Of a stretch of 9,518 nucleotides of DNA, positions 1-4,056 are shown piece by piece. The position numbers were made by a program, and so were the translations under genes. The DNA is from Candidatus Coatesiibacteriota bacterium. Lineage in GTDB: Bacteria; RBG-13-66-14. The stretch covers positions 1-9,518 of the forward strand of contig WJMB01000389.1 of the NCBI GenBank assembly GCA_014728185.1. The letters run 5' to 3'. Below the pieces are notes generated by a model. The model was not told the DNA's origin. It ran no database searches and saw only the letters and a program-made list of their open reading frames with translations. Each line of letters begins with the position of its first letter. The first letter of the stretch is position 1.

Positions 1-570
1 CCGCTTGTGGCAGGTACGTGGGTTTTCACATTCCCAGGATGCCCGTAGAGACGTCATGCAGCTCCATTATCGATTGCCTGGCGCAATGGGCTTCGATTAC
101 GACTCACCGATGCTAAGCGTGCTATTATCATGCATATATAACTAGCAGGCGCCGTGGGGTTGAGCTGGCAGGCCAAGCATCATTCGGCAAAGCCTCGTAT
201 CAGCAGCTTTTTTCGAGGTGGATCGGTGTTTCGAGTTTAAGCTGGCTGGTCCGGGATCGTGTGTGGTGCCAATTGCAATTAAGAAGAATGTCTTCCTTGG
301 CAAACCCAGATATCAGCGCACTTGCATATGCTCGGACAGCAGATCGCCTCTGACCCCTAAATGTCATAATATCAGGTAATAAGGGAATGCAAAAAAGGTT
401 TGAACAAAAGCGAAACAAATCCGAATAGAGAATTGCGGCCCGGCAAGCCACTCCCAATCAGCTTGATTTGGTCCGATCAGGTTACATGATGCCATTAACA
501 AATACGGAGTTCCCCTGAGTGTATCGACAAAATCCCCAACAGAAACCCTACTTACCGCCACCTCTGTAAC

Positions 571-599
571 TTGACGGCTTGTTTTTACGGTGCTACTCT
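571..599 (+). promoter_or_regulatory. possible sigma-70-type promoter upstream of the first secreted-protein gene
   Basis: TTGACG (571-576) resembles a -35 box (5 of 6). After a 17-base spacer comes TACTCT (594-599), a weak -10 match (3 of 6) preceded by an extended-10 TGC (591-593). The same TGC context precedes the better -10 upstream of the alpha-2-macroglobulin-like gene. The start site would leave a leader of about 200 bases before 810, which is long. The call is tentative. Confidence 0.25.
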
Positions 600-720
600 A
601 TTCAGTGAAGGAAGTAGTCCAAAATTATGCTTTCCTTATTGACAAGCAAGCCCGACACTCAAGATTAACACCCAATACACCAATCCGTACCGCCTTCAGA
701 TAGCCAATCGCCCATCCAGG

Positions 721-727
721 AAGGAGG
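721..727 (+). promoter_or_regulatory. strong Shine-Dalgarno-like site with an in-frame CTG at 735
   Basis: AAGGAGG is a full anti-16S match, and seven bases later stands CTG (735-737), in frame with the secreted protein that I start at 810. Initiation there would add 25 residues ahead of the signal peptide, an unusual arrangement. No ATG or GTG lies at good spacing. It may be a remnant site, a standby ribosome site, or chance. The preferred start remains 810, which has its own AAGGA site. Confidence 0.3.
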
Positions 728-795
728 TGGCCAACTGAGCACCCTGTCCCAACACCATCGTATGCCGCGGTTACCGAAACCGTCGGCTAACCGCA

Positions 796-800
796 AAGGA
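796..800 (+). promoter_or_regulatory. ribosome binding site selecting the ATG at 810
   Basis: AAGGA lies 9 bases before the ATG at 810 but only 3 bases before the ATG at 804, and 34 bases after the ATG at 762. Spacing therefore favours 810, which also places a canonical Lys-Lys signal peptide at the N-terminus. Confidence 0.6.
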
Positions 801-809
801 AGTATGACC

Positions 810-1382
810 ATGAAGAAACTAGCCCTCATCACCCTGTTGGCCGCCTGGCTGCTCCGGCCCGTCGCAGCAGAAACAATGCTCTTCTGGGACGACGGCGCGC
901 CCGAGGAGAACCTGGGCTACAGCTACACCTGGGGCGTTCTGTTTGACGAGTTCAAGACCGGCGGCGACGACAGCGGCGTCATCACCCGCCTGGGCGCCGT
1001 GGTCTATCCCAACTGGCCCGATTCCATTTATCAGGGCGGCTACATCAACGTCTACCAGGACGACGCAACCTCGCCCGGAACACTGCTGGGGAGCTACTTC
1101 CTGCCGGTCAGCAACCCCGGCTACTACGAATGGATCGACATCGATGACCTGGTCCTGGGCACCGACCGCTTCTGGCTGATCTGGACCTACACCGACTTAC
1201 CGCCCCTGCTCGACGCCCTGATGCGTGACGACAACGGCGGCAACGCCCACACCTATTACTTCACCGACACCCAGCAGTACAAGTACCTCAACGCCGACGC
1301 CTGCCTGCGCTGCTACTGGGACGCTTCGCCTCAGCGCCTTGATCCGGCGAGTTGGGGCGAGGTCAAGGGCCTCTACGATTGA
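810..1382 (+). CDS. secreted protein of unknown function, probable beta-rich domain
   Basis: The 190-residue product begins with a Sec signal peptide: MKK, a hydrophobic stretch to about residue 15, and a likely cleavage site after VAA (residue 20). The mature part is acidic, rich in Tyr, Trp, Gly and Asp, and lacks further membrane segments. Its alternating pattern suggests a beta-sandwich-like extracellular domain; the opening FWDDGAPE and the region around 60-120 look like domains seen in large secreted proteins of uncultivated bacteria, but I cannot name a family. Two cysteines form CLRC (residues 164 and 167) near the C-terminus and could make a disulfide or bind metal. The frame is open upstream to the ATG at 762, but the AAGGA at 796-800 and the signal peptide favour 810. 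It stands alone, closed by a hairpin terminator 28 bases after the stop. Function is unknown. Confidence 0.75.
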   Translation: MKKLALITLLAAWLLRPVAAETMLFWDDGAPEENLGYSYTWGVLFDEFKTGGDDSGVITRLGAVVYPNWPDSIYQGGYINVYQDDATSPGTLLGSYFLPVSNPGYYEWIDIDDLVLGTDRFWLIWTYTDLPPLLDALMRDDNGGNAHTYYFTDTQQYKYLNADACLRCYWDASPQRLDPASWGEVKGLYD

Positions 1383-1406
1383 GTCAGCCGGAAGAGGTAC
1401 CCCAAT

Positions 1407-1442
1407 GGCTAGCGACCCGCCCTCGGACGGGTCGCTGGCTTT
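1407..1442 (+). terminator. hairpin terminator after the first secreted-protein gene
   Basis: A perfect 9-bp stem, AGCGACCCG (1411-1419) with CGGGTCGCT (1428-1436), closes an 8-base loop. It extends outward by four more pairs including two G-U wobbles. A short T run (1440-1442) follows directly. The weak T tract makes intrinsic termination likely but perhaps incomplete. It separates this gene from the promoter at 1457-1487. Confidence 0.6.
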
Positions 1443-1456
1443 CAGAGCCCACAAAG

Positions 1457-1487
1457 TTGGTAAAGCGGGGGCCGGGAAGGCTATACT
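1457..1487 (+). promoter_or_regulatory. probable promoter of the tandem paralogue pair
   Basis: TATACT (1482-1487) matches the -10 consensus at 5 of 6 positions. TTGGTA (1457-1462) is a 4-of-6 -35 match, with a 19-base spacer, slightly long. It sits just after the terminator and about 70 bases before the start at 1554. The octamer GCTATACT recurs upstream of the alpha-2-macroglobulin-like gene (4003-4010), which raises my confidence in the -10. Confidence 0.4.
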
Positions 1488-1542
1488 GACATAATCCTTT
1501 TCTTTCCACCTTTCATGGAACCGACCCCATGGAGCAAAAACC

Positions 1543-1548
1543 GGGAGG
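1543..1548 (+). promoter_or_regulatory. ribosome binding site selecting the ATG at 1554
   Basis: GGGAGG ends five bases before the ATG at 1554. The in-frame ATG at 1515 has no purine-rich site before it and would bury the signal peptide behind 13 extra residues. The later start is therefore preferred. Confidence 0.6.
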
Positions 1549-1553
1549 CCGCG

Positions 1554-2045
1554 ATGCGAGACACGACCAGACGTCCCAACCTACTCATCCTCGGCGTCGT
1601 CGGTTCGCTCACCATTGCGCTTCCGCCGCTCTACGCCAACATCGCCGTCGAACCGGCGGTCTTCGAGCTGCACAGCGGACAAGGCGACAAGCCCGCCCCG
1701 GCGGGTTCCTGGCACCTCAGCCTGACCGAGTTCGGCACCCTGACCGTCTCCCACATCCAGAATGTCGAAGGCACGGTCTGGGAGACCTTCTATCCGGAAC
1801 GGGACACCCTGGACCGTCTCTGGGAACTGATCTTCGCCGTCGATAGCACCGGGGTCGACCTCATCGAGCGCGGCGCCAACCCCGGCGAGGTCTACCTACA
1901 ATGCTCCCTGGAAAACAGTCCCGTTGGTTGGGAACTGGCCGGCTGGAGCGGCGGCTTCGACGCCGAAGCGGATTTCCGCGAGCTCCTCGACGAACTCGAG
2001 GAGCTGATCGAAGAGCTGACCGGCCGCCGCGCCGTCCTTCACTGA
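1554..2045 (+). CDS. small secreted protein, first of two tandem paralogues
   Basis: The 163-residue product has a basic N-terminus (Arg2, Arg6, Arg7), a hydrophobic core at about 10-26 and a likely signal peptidase I site after LYA (residue 28). No lipobox cysteine is present. The mature part contains a GSWH motif, LWELI near the middle, an E-R-x3-P-G-E-V stretch, and a strongly acidic helical C-terminal segment ending TGRRAVLH. It aligns without gaps to the next gene product from GxWH to the C-terminus, about 35% identical by eye over 113 residues, so the two arose by duplication. I do not recognise the family. The pair is separated by 63 bases with no terminator visible and probably forms one transcript from the promoter at 1457-1487. 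The acidic C-terminal helix could be a protein-interaction surface; that is inference only. Confidence 0.75.
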   Translation: MRDTTRRPNLLILGVVGSLTIALPPLYANIAVEPAVFELHSGQGDKPAPAGSWHLSLTEFGTLTVSHIQNVEGTVWETFYPERDTLDRLWELIFAVDSTGVDLIERGANPGEVYLQCSLENSPVGWELAGWSGGFDAEADFRELLDELEELIEELTGRRAVLH

Positions 2046-2108
2046 CACCGCCGCGATCCGATCCCCGGTTGCCCCGACGAGCAACCCGCTTCCCGGAAGG
2101 AACCGCCC

Positions 2109-2576
2109 ATGCTTCGCCTCTCTAACCTCATCATCGCCGCGGTCTGTCTGCTTTCATTAAGCGCCTCGGCAGAGTCCGAACCCGCCCCGAGCTTCATCTT
2201 CTCCTCGGGCGGCGCCCACCATCCCGACGGCTACGGGGCCTGGCACTTCGTGTTGCACGCCGACGGAGGCATCGAGCTGACCCACAACCGGAGCGATGAG
2301 GCGACAGCCTGGCTCGATCTGAGCCTGACCCCCGAGCGCTACGCCGAGCTCTGGGAGCTGATCCAGGCCGCCGCTCCGGGCGGTATCAACCCCCCGGAGC
2401 GCCCCGGCATACCCGACGAGGTCCGGCTGAGCTTCACCGTCATCAACGAGGACTCCCGGGAGGAACTGGAGCTGTGGAACGGCGACGCCCGGGAGATTCC
2501 CGAGTTGCTCGAGCTCATCGAGGCTCTGGCCGAGATCATCGAAGAGCAGACCGGCGAGAAGGCCGTTCTGCTTTAG
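2109..2576 (+). CDS. small secreted protein, second of two tandem paralogues
   Basis: The 155-residue product starts at an ATG seven bases after AAGGA (2097-2101). It has a Sec signal peptide with probable cleavage after ASA (residue 21). Cys13 lies inside the hydrophobic core but is preceded by AAV, not a lipobox, so a lipoprotein is unlikely. The mature domain shares GxWH, LWELI, E-R-x3-P-x-E-V, E-L-x2-W-x-G and the terminal T-G-x2-A-V-L with the preceding gene product, with identical spacing throughout. The C-terminal third is predicted helical and rich in Glu, Leu and Ile. Function is unknown. The two copies have diverged well beyond recent duplication, suggesting both are retained for distinct roles. 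The gene ends 51 bases from the convergent mnmA stop. Confidence 0.75.
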   Translation: MLRLSNLIIAAVCLLSLSASAESEPAPSFIFSSGGAHHPDGYGAWHFVLHADGGIELTHNRSDEATAWLDLSLTPERYAELWELIQAAAPGGINPPERPGIPDEVRLSFTVINEDSREELELWNGDAREIPELLELIEALAEIIEEQTGEKAVLL

Positions 2577-2627
2577 TTTTGTAACCCATTGATAGAGGCG
2601 ACGACCGCCGCCTTCGCCTGGCCTCCT
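2577..2627. other. convergent intergenic gap
   Basis: This short gap lies between the stop codons of the secreted-protein gene (+) and mnmA (-). It contains one weak inverted repeat, AGGCGA (2596-2601) with TCGCCT (2614-2619). No T tract follows it on either strand, so I do not call an intrinsic terminator. Confidence 0.4.
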
Positions 2628-3713
2628 TCAATCCAACCCAGCATCGACAGCGTGGATCGTTCCCGCCCCGACCACCTCGTCGCCCGCCGCGCCTCGACGG
2701 TAGAAAACCGCGAACTGGCCCGGCGTCAAGGCCCGTTGGGGAGCCAGGAAGCGTGTCCGCCACAACCCCTCGCTCTCACAGAGGAGTTCTATCGGGGCGC
2801 CGGGGTGGTTGCGCCGCGGCTGACACCACAGCCGACCGCCCGGCGGCGGCCCGGCCTCGACGGGCTCCACCACGAGCCCCCGGCTCCAGAGACTCTCCTC
2901 GGGTCCGACGACGAGAACGTTCTCCGCGAGAAGCTTGCCCGTCACATAGAGCGGTTCGCCGCTGCCACCGCCCAGACCCAGCCCCCGGCGCTGCCCCAGC
3001 GTGTAGTGGAACAAACCCCGGTGGGTTCCCAGCTCGCGGCCGCGCCGATCCCGGATCGGCCCCGCCTGCAGCAGGCGGGGAGCCTCCCGGCGCAGCGCCT
3101 CGACCAGCGGTCCGGCCAGCGCCGGGCAAAGGTCCATACTCGCCGGCCGTCGGGCGACCTCCAGCCCGCCCCGCACCGCCGCCGCCCGCACCGCCGCCTT
3201 GTCCTCCTCACCCAGGGGCGTCACCAAACGCTCCAGCAACCTCCCGGGCAACGCCGCCAGGAAGTAGCTCTGGTCGCGCTCCCGTACCCGCCCCCGCAGC
3301 AGGCGCGCCTCCCTCTCCACAAACTCGACCCTCGCGTAGTGCCCCGTGGCCAGCGCCCAACCGCCCAGCTCGTCGGCGACCTCGGCCAGCAGCGCCAGCT
3401 TGACCCGGGCGTTGCAAACCGGACAGACGCTGGGCGTGCCGCCGTGCCCCGCCACCCGTAGCGCCTCGGCCAGCACCGTCCGGGCGAACAAACCCGACCC
3501 CTCGATCACCCGGTGCTCGATTCCCAGCTTATCGGCCGTGGATCGCGCCGCCGCCACCGCCGCTTCCTCCGCCTCACTCTCCCGACAGGTGCGCAGCGTC
3601 ACGCCGACCACCCGGCGCCCGGCCTCCACCAGGCGCAGCGCCGCCACCGCCGAGTCCACACCGCCGGAGAGGCCAGCCACCACCCCGCTTTCACCGTCGG
3701 TCTTCCTGCGCAT
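2628..3713 (-). CDS. mnmA: tRNA-specific 2-thiouridylase MnmA
   Basis: The 361-residue product is of normal length for MnmA, the cytoplasmic enzyme that activates U34 of Lys, Glu and Gln tRNAs with ATP and inserts sulfur at position 2. The N-terminal PP-loop SGGVDS (residues 16-21) binds ATP. CPVCN places the presumed catalytic cysteine at 100. ATGHYAR (122-128), DQSYFL (147-152) and H-x-GLFHYTLGQRRGLGL (231-247) are family hallmarks. The second cysteine is Cys196, but its surroundings (PASMDLCPA) depart from the usual DS-x-GICF. Position 97, an Asp in the E. coli enzyme, is Cys here. The ATG at 3713 is chosen because GGAG precedes it by six bases and the PP-loop then sits at the usual distance. 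The frame stays open to 3851, but that extension is low-complexity and runs into an inverted-repeat arm. It is transcribed away from the alpha-2-macroglobulin-like gene. Confidence 0.95.
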   Translation of the reverse strand: MRRKTDGESGVVAGLSGGVDSAVAALRLVEAGRRVVGVTLRTCRESEAEEAAVAAARSTADKLGIEHRVIEGSGLFARTVLAEALRVAGHGGTPSVCPVCNARVKLALLAEVADELGGWALATGHYARVEFVEREARLLRGRVRERDQSYFLAALPGRLLERLVTPLGEEDKAAVRAAAVRGGLEVARRPASMDLCPALAGPLVEALRREAPRLLQAGPIRDRRGRELGTHRGLFHYTLGQRRGLGLGGGSGEPLYVTGKLLAENVLVVGPEESLWSRGLVVEPVEAGPPPGGRLWCQPRRNHPGAPIELLCESEGLWRTRFLAPQRALTPGQFAVFYRRGAAGDEVVGAGTIHAVDAGLD

Positions 3714-3719
3714 CTTTCG

Positions 3720-3723
3720 CTCC
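3720..3723 (-). promoter_or_regulatory. ribosome binding site selecting the mnmA start
   Basis: On the minus strand GGAG is followed by six bases and then the ATG at 3713-3711. This supports that start over the TTG at 3851, which lies within the inverted-repeat arm. Confidence 0.6.
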
Positions 3724-3780
3724 AATCCCGCGAGGCGGCAAAACCCCTTTCCACGAAAAACCCGCCGGCCCGCCCGGCTT

Positions 3781-3795
3781 TGGCACGTTTTTTGC
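3781..3795 (+). promoter_or_regulatory. sigma-54-type promoter aimed at the alpha-2-macroglobulin-like gene
   Basis: TGGCACG-TTTT-TTGC fits the sigma-54 consensus TGGCACG-N4-TTGC. The invariant GG (3782-3783) and GC (3794-3795) are separated by the required 10 bases. Transcription would start near 3807 and leave a leader of about 250 bases to the ATG at 4057. Such promoters need an AAA+ enhancer-binding activator, and none is encoded here. The site is inferred from sequence match only. Confidence 0.55.
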
Positions 3796-3835
3796 GGAGT
3801 CCCGCGCTCATTCGGCGCCGGGCCGCCGCGAGGGC

Positions 3836-3850
3836 GCAAAAAACGTGCCA
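3836..3850 (-). promoter_or_regulatory. sigma-54-type promoter aimed at mnmA
   Basis: Read on the minus strand this is the identical TGGCACG-TTTT-TTGC, with GG at 3849-3848 and GC at 3837-3836. Transcription would start near 3824 and give a leader of about 111 bases before the mnmA ATG. It faces the plus-strand copy. Control of a housekeeping tRNA-modification gene by sigma-54 would be unusual, so this copy may be functionally secondary. Confidence 0.5.
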
Positions 3851-3871
3851 AAGCCTCCGTGCCGGGTGGTC

Positions 3872-3934
3872 GAGGGGGTTCGGCCGGCCCGAGTCCGGGT
3901 TTTGCCGCCGTCGGAAATATCGACGAGCCCCCTC
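3872..3934 (+). other. G+C-rich leader hairpin
   Basis: GAGGGGGTTCG (3872-3882) can pair with CGAGCCCCCTC (3924-3934) over 11 pairs, including one G-T wobble. Inside the loop, CCCG-AGTC-CGGG followed by TTTT looks like a miniature terminator-like hairpin. It would be present only in RNA that starts at the upstream sigma-54-type promoter, not in RNA from the promoter at 4002-4010. A leader control role is speculation. Confidence 0.3.
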
Positions 3935-4001
3935 CTCACGTCCATTGTAACGCGAAAACGGCGGCCTTGTCGCCTTGACGTAGCCCCACACCCTTGCGGC
4001 G

Positions 4002-4010
4002 TGCTATACT
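4002..4010 (+). promoter_or_regulatory. extended -10 promoter of the alpha-2-macroglobulin-like gene
   Basis: TGCTATACT combines an extended-10 TGn with a 5-of-6 -10 hexamer (4005-4010). The start site would be near 4017, with a leader of about 40 bases. A good -35 word TTGACG (3975-3980) exists, but its 24-base spacer is too long for normal use. The extended -10 would have to carry the promoter. Confidence 0.45.
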
Positions 4011-4056
4011 TTATCAAAGCCTTGTCCAATCCAACCCTGAGACCGGGAGGTTGTCG

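Larger units (their letters stand above)
1..734. other. gene-free, lower-G+C leader region
   Basis: No convincing gene is visible in this stretch on either strand. The only open frames are short (the longest is 85 codons, minus strand, 200-457; another of 65 codons with a GTG start overlaps it at 364-561). Neither has a clear ribosome binding site, recognisable motif or the G+C-rich codon pattern of the downstream genes. Base composition is clearly lower in G+C than the rest; for example 361-420 is about 30% G+C. I see no tRNA, CRISPR array or insertion-sequence ends. A possible promoter (571-599) and a strong Shine-Dalgarno-like string (721-727) lie towards its right end. It could be a long intergenic region, decayed foreign DNA, or an assembly edge. 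Confidence 0.6.
3776..3855. repeat. perfect 21-bp inverted repeat with 38-base loop
   Basis: Positions 3776-3796 are exactly the reverse complement of 3835-3855. The arms begin GGCTTTGGCACG and include a run of six T (A on the right arm). The repeat symmetry ends sharply at both sides. The loop (3797-3834) is very G+C-rich and contains a smaller CGGCG / CGCCG complementarity. As RNA the whole would be a long hairpin, but the T run is inside the stem, so it does not look like a terminator. Each arm also contains a sigma-54-type promoter. Duplication of a promoter, an operator, or the ends of a small mobile repeat are all possible origins. Confidence 0.85.
3714..4056. other. divergent regulatory region between mnmA and the alpha-2-macroglobulin-like gene
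   Basis: No gene is credible in this 343-base stretch. It contains a perfect 21-bp inverted repeat carrying two opposed sigma-54-type promoters, a G+C-rich hairpin at 3872-3934, an extended -10 promoter at 4002-4010, and a ribosome binding site on each side (minus-strand GGAG at 3720-3723; plus-strand GGGAGG at 4045-4050). I see no obvious enhancer repeats for a sigma-54 activator, though such sites may lie outside. Confidence 0.6.

Noticed and set aside
163..213. Possible terminator ending in a run of six T
   Set aside because: Only a 5-bp AGCTG/CAGCT pairing across a long loop precedes the T run, so a stable stem is not supported.
200..561. Two overlapping short minus-strand frames (85 and 65 codons)
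   Set aside because: No ribosome binding site, recognisable motif or matching codon pattern; the two overlap in different frames. They are most likely chance frames.
2596..2619. Bidirectional terminator between the convergent genes
   Set aside because: The stem is six pairs with a 12-base loop and no T tract follows on either strand.
3061..3079. Perfect 9-bp palindrome with one central base inside mnmA
   Set aside because: It falls within conserved coding sequence (Leu-Leu-Gln-Ala-Gly region) in very G+C-rich DNA where such symmetry arises easily; no T tract or regulatory context.
2589..3461. 290-codon plus-strand open frame and other frames overlapping mnmA
   Set aside because: They lie antisense to unmistakable MnmA motifs and encode Pro/Arg/Ala-rich strings typical of shadow frames in G+C-rich DNA.
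3714..3851. Longer mnmA with a TTG start at 3851
   Set aside because: The extra 46 residues are basic low-complexity sequence, the start lies in the inverted-repeat arm, and the ATG at 3713 has a good GGAG and gives normal family length.
3776..3855. Inverted repeat as an intrinsic terminator or insertion-sequence ends
   Set aside because: It lies between divergent starts, so no transcript needs to end there; T runs are inside the stem, and there is no transposase or target-site duplication visible. The sigma-54 promoter reading explains the conserved bases better.
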